Position numbers and translations under genes: made by a program
Part shown: positions 17,624-26,341 of the stretch, piece after piece
Numbering within the stretch: position 1 is the stretch's first letter
Layout: each line of letters starts with the position of its first letter
The notes under the pieces: model-generated
The model's input: only the letters and a program-made list of their open reading frames with translations
Database searches by the model: none
Told to the model about the DNA's origin: nothing
Assembly: GCF_014851805.1 (NCBI RefSeq)
Contig: NZ_JACVAK010000002.1
Span: 248,001 to 312,000, forward strand
Source of the DNA: Pseudoxanthomonas sp. PXM02
GTDB taxonomy: Bacteria > Pseudomonadota > Gammaproteobacteria > Xanthomonadales > Xanthomonadaceae
DNA: 64,000 nt
Reading direction: 5' to 3'

Positions 17624-19468
17624 ATGGCCAGTGACTACACCCGTGAACAAATCCTCGACATTGTCGAACGCCAGGCACAGGCGAGCGGCATCCCGCGCGA
17701 GGACTTCCTGCGGTTCGCCTATATCGAGACAGGCGGCCGCTTCAATCCCGATGCCAGCAATCCCAGCGGTGCGAAGGGGCTGTTCCAGTTCATGCCGGGC
17801 ACCGCGGCGCAGTACGGCATCGCCGGCCGCGAGTTCGACCCGGCGGAGAGTACGCGCGCAGCGGCAGAGCTCTATCGCGACAACATGGCCGACATCACGC
17901 GTCGGCAAACGCGCAGCGGGCACGATTTCCTGTCCGGGCAGGAAACCCCAAGCGGACTGGATCTGTACCTGGCACACCAGCAGGGCGCTGCAGGCTACGC
18001 GTCCATCCAGAGCGCGATCGCGACGGGCGAGTTCACTCGCGACGATACGCGCCGCAACATCCTCAATAACATCAGTGCGCGCGATGCCGAACGGCTGACC
18101 GGCCATACGACGGACGAGCTGCGAGGGCTTGGCGATCGTGAGCTGGCCACGGCGTTCTCGCAGTACTGGAATGGCAAGTACGCCGCCATCAGCATCCCCG
18201 ATCGTGGCATCCAGGCAGGCCAGCCCGATGCGGCAGCGCGCGAGCGGACGTCGCCGCTGGCCGATGGCGTGCTGCAGAGCGGTGAACGTGGAGAGGAAGT
18301 GCGCGCCCTGCAGACGTCGTTGAACCAGCTTGGCTTCCGTGATGGCCAAGGCGCGGAACTGGAGACGCGTTCGGGCATCTACGGTGGCAAGACGCAGGAA
18401 GCGGTGCGCGCCTTCCAGGCGGCGAACCAGTTGGAAGCGACCGGCAATGCCGATGCACGTACGCGCGAGGTGATTGCCCAGCAACTGGCGCTGCCGGAGC
18501 AGGAGCGCAATCGTCCCCAGGCCGTCGAAGCGCAGCAGCGCGAAGGCGGGCTGGCCTGGCCGACGCCGGGCAACCGCGACATCAACGAGGCCGACAAGCC
18601 GCGCGAAGGCCGGGGCGAGTTCGGTACGCCGCGCAGCGGTGGCCGACGCCATGGCGGCATCGATATCCAGGGCGATGTCGGCGATCCGGTGGTGGCCGTG
18701 GCGGCGGGCACGGTGGTGGTGCGTCCGAACAACGGTGCGGCCGGCAACACCGTGCATGTACGACACGACGACGGCACGCTGACTAAGTACTTCCATCTCG
18801 ACGAGTTCAGCGTGCGCAACGGGCAGCGCGTGGAGGCCGGGCAGCAGATCGGCACCATGGGCAGGACCGGCAACACGCCGGCACAGGGCGATACGCATCT
18901 GCATTTCGAGATGTGGCGCGATGGCCGCCAGGTGGACCCGTTGCCGCACCTGCAGGGCGCCGAGCGTGATGCTGCCGTTCCCACTCGTGCGGCAACACCT
19001 GAGGTGCTGCGCGATGGCTCGTCGGGCGCCTCGGTGCGTGAGCTGCAGCAGCAGCTCAACCAGTTGGGTTATCGCGGCGCCGATGGGCAGCCGCTGGAAA
19101 CCACCTCGGGCAAGTTCGGCCCCCAGACCGAGCACGCCCTGCGTGCGTTCCAGGCAGACCGTGGGTTGAAAGTGGATGGCGAGTACGGCGACCGCTCCCG
19201 CGAGGCGTTGACCACGGCCACGCGCGATGCGGCGCGCGACACTACACCCGCAGAGACCACGCCTCAGACAGTACGCGGTGAGGATGCACAGCGCTCGTTC
19301 GTGGATCGCATGTTTGCCGCGATGCATGGGGGTGACGATCGCGCCATGCGCCAGGCGCTGGATGACTACCTCAAGACGCCAGGCGGGCAGGGATGGCAGC
19401 AGAAGGAGCAGCCGGTCGCCGAGCAGCAGGTCGCGCAGCCACGTGACCAGACCGGCGCGTCGCGCTGA
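17624..19468 (+). CDS. Four-domain peptidoglycan hydrolase, putative X-T4SS effector
   Basis: 614 residues, no signal peptide. Domains in order: SLT lytic transglycosylase (about 5-190; catalytic Glu35 in AYIETGGRF, then GLFQFMPGT), PG_binding_1 (about 225-290), M23/LytM endopeptidase (about 325-435; zinc motif H343GGID347 and HLH at 425-427), a second PG_binding_1 (about 465-530), and a tail sharing AAxxxxDxxA[LM] and PxGxxW with the lipase effector. Two different cell-wall-cutting activities plus two binding modules fit an antibacterial toxin delivered to the rival periplasm. ATG at 17624 is favoured over the adjoining GTG because of spacing from AGAGGAG. A lipoprotein gene precedes it. Confidence 0.87.
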   Translation: MASDYTREQILDIVERQAQASGIPREDFLRFAYIETGGRFNPDASNPSGAKGLFQFMPGTAAQYGIAGREFDPAESTRAAAELYRDNMADITRRQTRSGHDFLSGQETPSGLDLYLAHQQGAAGYASIQSAIATGEFTRDDTRRNILNNISARDAERLTGHTTDELRGLGDRELATAFSQYWNGKYAAISIPDRGIQAGQPDAAARERTSPLADGVLQSGERGEEVRALQTSLNQLGFRDGQGAELETRSGIYGGKTQEAVRAFQAANQLEATGNADARTREVIAQQLALPEQERNRPQAVEAQQREGGLAWPTPGNRDINEADKPREGRGEFGTPRSGGRRHGGIDIQGDVGDPVVAVAAGTVVVRPNNGAAGNTVHVRHDDGTLTKYFHLDEFSVRNGQRVEAGQQIGTMGRTGNTPAQGDTHLHFEMWRDGRQVDPLPHLQGAERDAAVPTRAATPEVLRDGSSGASVRELQQQLNQLGYRGADGQPLETTSGKFGPQTEHALRAFQADRGLKVDGEYGDRSREALTTATRDAARDTTPAETTPQTVRGEDAQRSFVDRMFAAMHGGDDRAMRQALDDYLKTPGGQGWQQKEQPVAEQQVAQPRDQTGASR

Positions 19469-19482
19469 CGTAGCGATCGGAT

Positions 19483-19512
19483 GCATGGGCCGGGAGACCG
19501 GCCCATGCTTTT
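19483..19512 (+). terminator. Rho-independent terminator closing the X-T4SS region
   Basis: An 11-bp perfect stem (GCATGGGCCGG paired with CCGGCCCATGC), a GAGA loop and four T residues lie 14 bases after the hydrolase stop codon. It separates the secretion/effector genes from the convergent permease gene. Confidence 0.8.
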
Positions 19513-19540
19513 CCTGGCGAAACGCCTCGGACGTGCCCTG

Positions 19541-20290
19541 TCAGGTCAGCCAGGCGCGTCCGATCTGGTACAGGCTGATGCACAGCACCAGCATGCCGAC
19601 GATCTTCAGCACGATGCGCTCGGAGACGTGCCGTACGAACCACGCAGCGAAGGGCGCCGCGATGGCGCCGCCGACCAGCAGGCCCAGCACGATCTCCAGA
19701 TGGTCCAGGCCGATGGTCAACATGAAGGTGATCGATACGACCAGGGTGATCACGAACTCGGAGGCGCTGACGGTGCCGATGGTCGTCCGTGCCTGACCGC
19801 CGCGGGCGAGGAGCGTGGAGGTGGCCAGAGGACCCCAGCCACCGCCGCCGGTGGCATCGAGCAGGCCGGCGAAGAATCCCAGCACAGGCACGCGCTTGAC
19901 CTGTTCGCGCGGCACCCAGCGACCGAACGAGCGCACCAGGATCAGCACGGCCAGCGCCAGCAGGTACAGATAGACGAACGGCCGGATGGCGTCGCCGGGA
20001 AGGCGTGTCAGCACGTAGGCGCCGATCGCGCCGCCTACCGAGCCGGGGATCGTAAGTCGCCAGAACAGGCGTTTGTCGACGTTGCGGAAGTAGGCGTGCG
20101 ACGCTCCCGACACCCCCGTCGTGACCACTTCGGCGGCATGCACGCTGGCGCTCACGGCCGCCGGCGGCAGGCCCATGCTGAGCAGGATGGATGAGCAGAT
20201 CAGGCCGAACGCCATGCCGAGCGCGCCGTCCACCAGTTGCGCGCCAAGACCGATGAGGACGAACCAAAAAAACTCGCTGCCAAACTCCAT
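19541..20290 (-). CDS. TauE/SafE-family sulfite/anion permease
   Basis: 249 residues with about eight hydrophobic helices and the family hallmarks: an N-terminal LIGLGAQLVDGALGMAFG helix and the internally repeated FFAGLLDATGGGGWGPLA motif. Members export organosulfonates, sulfite or related anions across the inner membrane; the substrate here is unknown. ATG at 20290. It converges on the effector operon and is followed, towards lower coordinates, by the terminator hairpin at 19483-19508. The 20291-20531 stretch upstream holds a hairpin (20495-20517) but no gene I can support. Confidence 0.85.
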   Translation of the reverse strand: MEFGSEFFWFVLIGLGAQLVDGALGMAFGLICSSILLSMGLPPAAVSASVHAAEVVTTGVSGASHAYFRNVDKRLFWRLTIPGSVGGAIGAYVLTRLPGDAIRPFVYLYLLALAVLILVRSFGRWVPREQVKRVPVLGFFAGLLDATGGGGWGPLATSTLLARGGQARTTIGTVSASEFVITLVVSITFMLTIGLDHLEIVLGLLVGGAIAAPFAAWFVRHVSERIVLKIVGMLVLCISLYQIGRAWLT

Positions 20291-20531
20291 CCCGATGTTT
20301 CCAGCCGGCGTGGGGTGCCGTGGGTATCAGGTGGCAGGATACAGGGCGCGATTGTTCGCGCTTCGCGGAGCATGAGGCTGCATTTGCGATGCCGCTTCGG
20401 TGGAAGGCAGGGGCAATGGCGGGCACCGGCCTGAAGGCGACACAATGCGCCGACATCAGGCTGCTAGCCGGTAATGCACCGAAGGATGCGGGGCGTATGC
20501 GGCACGGGGCCGCATACCGCGTGGCGTTCGA

Positions 20532-21218
20532 TCAGCGCGTGCCGTACAGCACGACGGTCTTGCCGCGTGCGTGGAGGGCGCCGTCCGCCTGCAGCTTCTT
20601 CAGTACGCGGCCGGCCATTTCGCGCGAGCAACCGACCAGGCGCGCCAGCTCCTGGCGGGACACGCGCAGCTGCGTACCCTGCGGGTGGCTCATGGCTTCC
20701 GGTTCGCGGGCCAGATCGTGCAGGGTGCGGATGATGCGGTCGGTGACGTCCAGGAATGCCAGGCGGCTGGCTTTCCTGCTGGTGTCCAGTAAACGCCGCG
20801 AGAGCTGGGCGCCGATGGCGTAGAGCAGCTTGGGGGCATCGGCCGACAGCGTCCCGAGGAACAGTTGGTGCAGGCGCTCGTAGCTCACTTCCGCCAGCTC
20901 GCACTGGGTGCGGGTGCGGAGGATGACCTCGCGGCGGTCGGATTCGATGAACAGGCCCATCTCGCCGACGAATTCGCCGGAGCCGAAGTAGCCGAGGACC
21001 AGCTCGCGGTCGTCGTCTTCCTCGGTGATGATGCTGACCGAGCCGCTGACCACGTAATACAGCGTGCCAGCCGGGTCTCCGGGCCGGAACACGTCGGCGC
21101 GGGCCGGGTAGCGGCGCCGGTGGCTGTGGGCCAGGAAGCGCTCAAGCGTGGCGTTGTCCGGCGTCAGGGGGCTGGCGGCGGGGCGAGCGGGGGCTGAAAG
21201 GGGGATGCCTGGGCTCAT
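20532..21218 (-). CDS. clp: Clp, CRP/FNR-family global regulator of Xanthomonadaceae
   Basis: 228 residues. An N-terminal cyclic-nucleotide-binding beta-roll (FRPGDPAGTLYYVVSGSVS, GEFVGEMGLF) is followed by a C-terminal helix-turn-helix (RVSRQELARLVGCSREMAGRVL). The sequence is of the Xanthomonas Clp type, which responds to cyclic di-GMP and controls virulence, extracellular enzymes and motility. ATG at 21218 is chosen because its length fits Clp (about 230). A longer reading through speD is rejected. It is divergent from speD with 186 bp between; a hairpin (20495-20517) just after the stop may terminate it. Confidence 0.95.
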   Translation of the reverse strand: MSPGIPLSAPARPAASPLTPDNATLERFLAHSHRRRYPARADVFRPGDPAGTLYYVVSGSVSIITEEDDDRELVLGYFGSGEFVGEMGLFIESDRREVILRTRTQCELAEVSYERLHQLFLGTLSADAPKLLYAIGAQLSRRLLDTSRKASRLAFLDVTDRIIRTLHDLAREPEAMSHPQGTQLRVSRQELARLVGCSREMAGRVLKKLQADGALHARGKTVVLYGTR

Positions 21219-21404
21219 GGTGGTCACGGCTTGTAATTCAGGAAGCTTAGTCCGAATACGTAGCCGACGGCAAACGCAGGCCATGCAAGGGCTGGGCCAG
21301 TCTGTGACGGTGTACCGACGGGCGGGCAACGGACATTTCGCTGTCACCCCTAATGGCGCATAATCCGCCCCCTTATCCGACACCCCCTGAGAGGGACCAC
21401 CGCC

Positions 21405-22199
21405 GTGGTAAAACCCCTGCCTCGCCTGCGGCTGCAAGGCTTCAACAACCTCACCAAGGCGCTGAGCTTCAACATCTACGACGTTTGCTACGCCTCGTCC
21501 GAGGATGAGCGCCGACGCTACATCGAGTACATCGACGAGGAATACAACGCCGATCGCCTGACCCAGATCCTCACGGATGTGGCGGAGATCATCGGCGCCA
21601 ACATCCTGAACGTGGCCCGCCAGGACTACGACCCGCAGGGTGCGTCGGTGACGATCCTCATTTCCGAGGAGCCGGTGATCGACAAGAAGGATGCGGGCAA
21701 GGAGATCATCTCCGACGCGGTGGTGGCCCACATGGACAAGTCGCACATCACCGTGCACACGTATCCGGAAACCCATCCGGACAATGGCATCGCGACCTTC
21801 CGTGCCGACATCGACGTGGCGACCTGCGGCGTGATTTCGCCACTGAAGGCGCTGAACTACCTGATCGAGAGCCTCGAGTCCGACATCGTCATCATGGATT
21901 ACCGCGTGCGCGGTTTTACCCGCGACGTGAAGGGCAAGAAGCACTACATCGACCATAAGATCAATTCGATCCAGGATTTCCTGGCCAAGAACATCAAGTC
22001 GCGCTACGAGATGCTCGACGTGAACGTCTATCAGGAAAACATCTTCCACACGAAGATGCACCTGAAGGAGTTCGACCTCGACAACTACCTGTTCGAGGAG
22101 AAGGCCAAGAACCTGTCGTTCAAGGAGCGCATGAAGATAGAGGCGCGCCTGAAGCGGGAGATCGAAGAGCTGTACCACGGGCGCAACCTGCCGGAATGA
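21405..22199 (+). CDS. speD: S-adenosylmethionine decarboxylase proenzyme (SpeD)
   Basis: 264 residues, the same length as E. coli SpeD. It decarboxylates S-adenosylmethionine to supply aminopropyl groups for spermidine. The proenzyme self-cleaves to make a pyruvoyl cofactor; the expected site is Lys112-Ser113 in [15 protein letters not shown]. The start is GTG at 21405 with GAGAGGGA upstream. It is divergent from clp. Confidence 0.95.
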   Translation: MVKPLPRLRLQGFNNLTKALSFNIYDVCYASSEDERRRYIEYIDEEYNADRLTQILTDVAEIIGANILNVARQDYDPQGASVTILISEEPVIDKKDAGKEIISDAVVAHMDKSHITVHTYPETHPDNGIATFRADIDVATCGVISPLKALNYLIESLESDIVIMDYRVRGFTRDVKGKKHYIDHKINSIQDFLAKNIKSRYEMLDVNVYQENIFHTKMHLKEFDLDNYLFEEKAKNLSFKERMKIEARLKREIEELYHGRNLPE

Positions 22200-22264
22200 C
22201 AGGTTGGCGACGGGCGCGGGTTACATCCTGTTCGGGTGGCCCGCGTTAGTCTGCCCACACAAAC

Positions 22265-22336
22265 GGCGGGACGACCCGCCCGCGGCGCGAGCCGCGCATC
22301 AGGACCGACGGCGGTCCGGAACGCGAGTTCCGGGCC
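22265..22336 (+). ncRNA. Guanidine-II (mini-ykkC) riboswitch with overlapping downstream hairpin
   Basis: Two stem-loops with the diagnostic ACGR loops are present: GGCGGG-ACGA-CCCGCC (22265-22280) and GGACCG-ACGG-CGGTCC (22302-22317). This is the defining pattern of guanidine-II riboswitches, and the next gene is a SugE/Gdx guanidinium exporter. The linker folds into its own GCGA hairpin (22281-22296). A third hairpin (22313-22336, ten pairs including one G-T, GCGA loop) uses the 3' arm of the second stem, so the two are mutually exclusive. Ligand-stabilised stem 2 would break hairpin 3 and free the downstream gene; this mechanism is inferred. Confidence 0.88.
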
Positions 22337-22379
22337 GTTTCGCGTTATGGCCCGGGCAATCAACCTGAGGAGGTGACGT

Positions 22380-22700
22380 ATGGCGTGGGTATATCTGGTG
22401 TTGGCGGGGCTGCTGGAAGTGGTGTGGGCGGTGGGCCTGAAGTATTCGGAAGGCTTCAGCCGGCTGTGGCCGAGCGTGATTACCGCCGTCGCGGCAGCCG
22501 CCAGCTTCTGGTTGTTGGCGGTCGCGCTCAAGCACATCCCGCTGGGCACGGGTTACGTGATCTGGGTGGGCATCGGCGCGGTAGGCACGGCCTTCGTCGG
22601 CATGTGGCTGTTCCAGGAACCTGCCACGGTCGCCCGGCTGGCATGCATCGGCCTGATCGTGGCCGGCATCGTCGGCCTGAAGCTGGCGTCCGCCTCGTAG
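22380..22700 (+). CDS. gdx: Guanidinium exporter Gdx/SugE (SMR family)
   Basis: 106 residues with four membrane helices and the SMR-family Glu in the first helix ([14 protein letters not shown], about residue 13), as in SugE/Gdx. These proteins work as antiparallel dimers exchanging guanidinium for protons. ATG at 22380 follows TGAGGAGG. The guanidine-II riboswitch lies about 45 bases upstream, which supports guanidinium rather than drug export. It converges on coq7, with eight bases between. Confidence 0.93.
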   Translation: MAWVYLVLAGLLEVVWAVGLKYSEGFSRLWPSVITAVAAAASFWLLAVALKHIPLGTGYVIWVGIGAVGTAFVGMWLFQEPATVARLACIGLIVAGIVGLKLASAS

Positions 22701-22708
22701 GGCGGACG

Positions 22709-23350
22709 TCAGAGCCGGTAGGCCACGGCCTTCATCAGCTTCGACGCGCCGGCCATCAGGGTCGGGATCGGCGCCGGCAGGATGCGGGCGCCCGCCTGCT
22801 CCGCATGGTCGGCATGGCGGGCCTCGTCGGCCTTCATGACCTTCAGGATCTCGCGGCTGCGCAGATCGGCGGGCGGCAGGGTTTCCAGGTGCTCGTCGAG
22901 GTGCGCTTCCACCTGATGTTCGGTCTCGACCACGAAGCCGAGGCTCCAGCCATCCCCGCGCAGGCCGGCGAGGGCGCCGAGCGCGTAGCTGCCGGCGTAC
23001 CAGAGCGGGTTGAACAGGCTGGGCCGGCTGTCCAGCTCGCGCAGGCGGTCCGCGCACCAAGCGAGGTGGTCGGTCTCTTCCTGTGCCGCATCCAGCAGGT
23101 GGGCGCGGGTAGCGTCATCCCGGGCCACGGCCGCCTGGCCGAAGTACAGGCCCTGGGCGCAGACCTCGCCGACATGGTTGATGCGCATCAGGCCAGCGGC
23201 GTGGCGCTGCTCGTCCGGCTCCAGGGCAACCTCGGGGGTGTCGCCGGCCGGGTTGGCGCGCTGGGCGGGCGGACTGCCAAAGACCGTGTCCAGGCCGCGC
23301 TGGGCCTCCACCAGCCAGTGATCGAGGGGCGAGAAAGTCCGCGTATTCAT
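22709..23350 (-). CDS. coq7: Coq7-type ubiquinone hydroxylase
   Basis: 213 residues. It hydroxylates demethoxyubiquinone in ubiquinone biosynthesis using a di-iron centre. Iron-ligand motifs typical of the family are visible: [36 protein letters not shown] and DEARHADHA. Length and motif spacing match bacterial Coq7. It is convergent with gdx and divergent from rplM. Confidence 0.93.
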   Translation of the reverse strand: MNTRTFSPLDHWLVEAQRGLDTVFGSPPAQRANPAGDTPEVALEPDEQRHAAGLMRINHVGEVCAQGLYFGQAAVARDDATRAHLLDAAQEETDHLAWCADRLRELDSRPSLFNPLWYAGSYALGALAGLRGDGWSLGFVVETEHQVEAHLDEHLETLPPADLRSREILKVMKADEARHADHAEQAGARILPAPIPTLMAGASKLMKAVAYRL

Positions 23351-23421
23351 GGGGGCATTGTGCCGTCTCGACGGACTTCACGTCTGCTCGGAGGAGGCTC
23401 GCCAGCCGGTTTGGGCGTGGG

Positions 23422-23450
23422 TTGCGCACTGCCGCAAGGCCCCGTACAAT
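23422..23450 (+). promoter_or_regulatory. Predicted promoter of rplM-rpsI
   Basis: TTGCGC (23422-23427) and TACAAT (23445-23450) with a 17-bp spacer lie about 90 bases before rplM. The match is 4/6 and 5/6 to sigma70 consensus, and no competing pair is as good between the divergent coq7 and rplM. Confidence 0.55.
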
Positions 23451-23540
23451 CCCACCTCTTCCGTTTCACCCTTCACAACGCGTGGCAAAGTTCCGCCCGG
23501 GAAACCGCGGAATCCGCCCGACCAGACACACGAGAGTTAC

Positions 23541-23969
23541 ATGAGCACCTTTACCGCCAAGTCAGAGACCGTCCAGCGCGACTGGTACGTCGTCGACGCA
23601 GCAGGCAAGACCCTGGGTCGCCTGTCCACCGAGCTGGCCCGCCGTCTCCGCGGCAAGCACAAGCCCGTCTATACCCCTCACGTTGATACCGGCGACTACC
23701 TCGTCGTGATCAATGCCGAGAAGATCCACGTCACCGGCAACAAGCTGGCCGACAAGAAGTACCACCGCTTCACCGGCTACATCGGCAACCTGAAGACCGA
23801 GACGCTGGCGCAGGCGCTGGAGCGCCATCCGGAGCGCGTCATCGAGACCGCCGTGAAGGGCATGCTGCCGAAGGGTCCGCTGGGCCGCGACATGTATCGC
23901 AAGCTCAAGGTCTACGCCGGCCCGAATCATCCGCACGCCGCTCAGCAGCCGCAGGTCCTGGACATCTAA
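23541..23969 (+). CDS. rplM: 50S ribosomal protein L13
   Basis: 142 residues, the usual L13 length. It opens with [16 protein letters not shown] and carries [15 protein letters not shown] and [10 protein letters not shown], conserved L13 motifs. ATG at 23541 is taken because it matches known L13 N-termini. The gene precedes rpsI by two bases, the standard rplM-rpsI operon. Confidence 0.98.
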   Translation: MSTFTAKSETVQRDWYVVDAAGKTLGRLSTELARRLRGKHKPVYTPHVDTGDYLVVINAEKIHVTGNKLADKKYHRFTGYIGNLKTETLAQALERHPERVIETAVKGMLPKGPLGRDMYRKLKVYAGPNHPHAAQQPQVLDI

Positions 23970-23971
23970 TC

Positions 23972-24364
23972 ATGGCTATCACTCAGAACTACGGCACCGG
24001 CCGTCGCAAGTCCTCCACCGCCCGCGTGTTCCTGCGCAAGGGTTCCGGCAACATCACGGTCAATGGTCGTCCGCTGGACGAGTTCTTCGGTCGCGAGACC
24101 GGCCGCATGATCGTGCGCCAGCCGCTGGAGCTGACCAAGAACACCGAAAACTTCGACATCACCGTGACGACCACCGGTGGCGGCATCACCGGCCAGGCCG
24201 GCGCCATCCGCCTGGGCATCGCCCGCGCGCTGGTTGAATACGATGAAACCCTGAAGTCGGAACTGCGCAAGGCAGGCTTCATGACCCGCGACGCCCGCGA
24301 AGTCGAGCGTAAGAAGGTCGGTCTGCACAAGGCGCGTCGCGCCACGCAGTTCTCCAAGCGCTAA
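23972..24364 (+). CDS. rpsI: 30S ribosomal protein S9
   Basis: 130 residues ending in the conserved [17 protein letters not shown], whose last residues reach the decoding site; [14 protein letters not shown] at the start and [19 protein letters not shown] in the middle are also diagnostic. It directly follows rplM. A tRNA gene begins 33 bases downstream. Confidence 0.98.
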   Translation: MAITQNYGTGRRKSSTARVFLRKGSGNITVNGRPLDEFFGRETGRMIVRQPLELTKNTENFDITVTTTGGGITGQAGAIRLGIARALVEYDETLKSELRKAGFMTRDAREVERKKVGLHKARRATQFSKR

Positions 24365-24397
24365 CAGACGCGCTACACTACGCGTCACTGGTTACAC

Positions 24398-24472
24398 AGC
24401 CCCGTCGCCAAGCGGTAAGGCACCTGACTCTGACTCAGGCATTCGGTGGTTCGAATCCATCCGGGGCTGCCA
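24398..24472 (+). tRNA. tRNA-Gln(CTG)
   Basis: 75 bases including an encoded CCA. Acceptor stem AGCCCCG/CGGGGCT, anticodon stem CCTGA/TCAGG with loop CTCTGAC giving anticodon CTG (codon CAG), and a TTCGAAT T-loop are all present. The discriminator base is G. It lies 33 bp after rpsI and may be part of that transcript; a terminator follows at 24503. Confidence 0.96.
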
Positions 24473-24502
24473 ATTTGACGTCCAACCGGACATCCGCAAA
24501 AG

Positions 24503-24523
24503 CCCGCCTTTGGCGGGTTTTTT
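24503..24523 (+). terminator. Rho-independent terminator after tRNA-Gln
   Basis: Stem CCCGCC/GGCGGG with a TTT loop followed by six T residues, 30 bases after the tRNA. It would end the rplM-rpsI-tRNA transcript. Confidence 0.9.
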
Positions 24524-24535
24524 CGTTGAGGGGTC

Positions 24536-25288
24536 ATGCCGATGGTCGCGATGTTCCAACCCCCATTCTGCCCCGCTGACGAGGCCGTGCGCCGTGTGCA
24601 GGAGCGTGGCTACGCCGTGCTTGAGCCGCGGGCGATGGCCGATGCGACAGGCGCGGATCTGCAGGCGCTCGACGCACTGCTGCCCAGCTGGGATCGGCTG
24701 GAGGTGGATGGATACCTCAAGGATGGTGGACGCTATCGGCGACGCCGGCATTCCTGCTTCGTCGTCGACGCCGAGGGCGTGCAGCAGGCGCCGCACCGCG
24801 CGCACTGGCAGTCGCTGGACTACAACGCCCTGCACGGCGGCATGCAGCGCTGGTTCGAGCCGATCGAGCCCGCCGTCGCGGACGCCTCAGCCTGGCGACA
24901 CCTGCTGGCGGGGCTTGGGCGCTGGTGCTCGGCGCTGAAAGGCGATCGTCCGTGGTATGTCGAGGCGCACCAGTTCCGCATCGACACCACCGACGGCATC
25001 GGCCGACCGACCCCGGAAGGGGCGCATCGCGATGGCGTGGACTTCGTCGCCGTGCTGTTGCTGGATCGGCAGGGCATCAAGGGCGGCGAAACCCGTGTGT
25101 TCGCGGCCGCAGGACCGGATGGGCAGCGCTTCACGCTGGAGGCGGCCTGGTCGTTGCTGTTCCTCGACGACGAGCGCGTGATTCACGAGTCCACCCCGAT
25201 CCAGCCGCTGGACGGGCAAGGCCATCGCGATACGCTGGTGCTGACGTTCCGGCGGGATGGTTTCCAGGGCGATGTCGCCACGGGCTGA
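24536..25288 (+). CDS. 2-oxoglutarate/Fe(II) dioxygenase family protein (2OG-Fe_Oxy_2 type)
   Basis: 250 residues. A jelly-roll dioxygenase region spans about 140-245, with a likely iron triad in GAHRDGVDF (H-x-D) and RVIHESTP (distal His), and an Arg in HRDTLVLTFR for 2-oxoglutarate. The pattern fits the family that includes amino-acid hydroxylases such as isoleucine dioxygenase. The substrate is unknown. The start at 24536 falls right after the terminator, so the leader would be very short; a slightly later in-frame ATG (24542 or 24551) is possible. Confidence 0.75.
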   Translation: MPMVAMFQPPFCPADEAVRRVQERGYAVLEPRAMADATGADLQALDALLPSWDRLEVDGYLKDGGRYRRRRHSCFVVDAEGVQQAPHRAHWQSLDYNALHGGMQRWFEPIEPAVADASAWRHLLAGLGRWCSALKGDRPWYVEAHQFRIDTTDGIGRPTPEGAHRDGVDFVAVLLLDRQGIKGGETRVFAAAGPDGQRFTLEAAWSLLFLDDERVIHESTPIQPLDGQGHRDTLVLTFRRDGFQGDVATG

Positions 25289-25312
25289 CCGACGCGGGTA
25301 TTTCGTTACAAT
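25285..25312 (+). promoter_or_regulatory. Possible promoter of the FAH-family hydrolase gene
   Basis: CTGACC (25285-25290) and TACAAT (25307-25312) with a 16-bp spacer lie about 40 bp before the next gene, just after the dioxygenase stop codon. The -35 match is weak. Confidence 0.3.
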
Positions 25313-25351
25313 TGAAACCATGGCGCGTGGGCGCCGGCATCTGGAGTGGCG

Positions 25352-26341
25352 ATGAAGCTGGGTTCCCTGAAGGAAGGTGGTCGTGACGGCACGCTGATCG
25401 TTGTGTCGCGTGATCTGGCCCGCGGCGTGCGTGCCACCGGCATCGCGCCGACGCTGCAGCGTGCGCTGGAGGACTGGAGCAACACCGCGCCCCGCCTCAA
25501 CGCGCTGTCCGAAGCATTGAATGCCGGCGACGCCGACGGCGCGTTCGACATCGACCTGCAGGCGCTCGCGGCGCCGTTGCCGCGCGCCTACGAGTTCGTC
25601 GACGGCAGTGCCTACCTGCCGCACGTGGAGCGCGTCCGCCGCGCGCGCAATGCGGAAGTCCCGGCGAGCTTCTACACCGATCCGTTGATGTACCAGGCCA
25701 CCAGCGCCGCGTTTTACGGTCCGCGCGATCCGGTTAAGGTCGTCAGCGAGGAGTACGGCATCGACCTGGAGGCCGAGATCGTGGTCATCACCGACGACGT
25801 GCCGATGGCGGTCACGCCCGCGCAGGCCGCCGGCCATATCCAGCTGATCGGCCTGGTCAACGACGTATCGCTGCGCAACCTGATCCCGGGCGAACTCGCC
25901 AAGGGGTTCGGCTTCCTGCAGTCCAAGCCGCGTTCGGCACTGTCGCCGGTGTTCGTCACGCCGGATGAACTGGACGACGCCTGGCGCGACAACAAGGTGC
26001 ACCTGCCGCTGGTCACGCACATCAACGGCGAATGGTTCGGCGCCCCCGAGGCGGGCGTGGACATGCAGTTCGACTTCGCTCAACTGGTTGCCCATGCCGC
26101 CAAGACGCGACCGCTGTCGGCCGGCGCCATCATCGGGTCCGGCACCATCGCCAACGAGGACACCTCGAAGGGCGCCTCCTGCTTCGCCGAGCAGCGCACG
26201 GTCGAGACCCTGCGCGACGGCAAGCCGTCGACGCCGTTCATGAGCTTCGGCGACGTGGTCCGCATCGAAATGACGGACCGTGACGGCCGTTCCATTTTTG
26301 GTGCGATCGAGCAGCGGATCGAGCCGCAACCCTTGCCTTGA
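25352..26341 (+). CDS. Fumarylacetoacetate hydrolase family protein
   Basis: 329 residues with an N-terminal FAH-associated region and a C-terminal FAH catalytic domain (about 100-325). Metal-binding acidic residues are in EYGIDLEAEIVV, and LIGLVNDVSLR and GTIANEDTSKGASCF are family-like. Members cleave or isomerise beta-diketo acids. The next gene is maiA, so it probably acts in the maleylacetoacetate/fumarylacetoacetate end of tyrosine/homogentisate degradation. ATG at 25352 is preferred over GTG at 25346, which overlaps the GGAG ribosome binding site. Confidence 0.9.
   Translation: MKLGSLKEGGRDGTLIVVSRDLARGVRATGIAPTLQRALEDWSNTAPRLNALSEALNAGDADGAFDIDLQALAAPLPRAYEFVDGSAYLPHVERVRRARNAEVPASFYTDPLMYQATSAAFYGPRDPVKVVSEEYGIDLEAEIVVITDDVPMAVTPAQAAGHIQLIGLVNDVSLRNLIPGELAKGFGFLQSKPRSALSPVFVTPDELDDAWRDNKVHLPLVTHINGEWFGAPEAGVDMQFDFAQLVAHAAKTRPLSAGAIIGSGTIANEDTSKGASCFAEQRTVETLRDGKPSTPFMSFGDVVRIEMTDRDGRSIFGAIEQRIEPQPLP

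Noticed and set aside
17558..19486. A 642-codon open frame on the minus strand
   Set aside because: It is antisense to the four-domain hydrolase, has no ribosome binding site or recognisable domain, and is an effect of high GC codon bias.
20532..22178. A 548-codon reading that would extend Clp through speD
   Set aside because: Only the last 228 codons match Clp; the rest is antisense to speD.
22281..22296. GCGA hairpin considered as a terminator before gdx
   Set aside because: It has no T-run and lies between the two riboswitch stems, so it is better seen as part of the aptamer linker.
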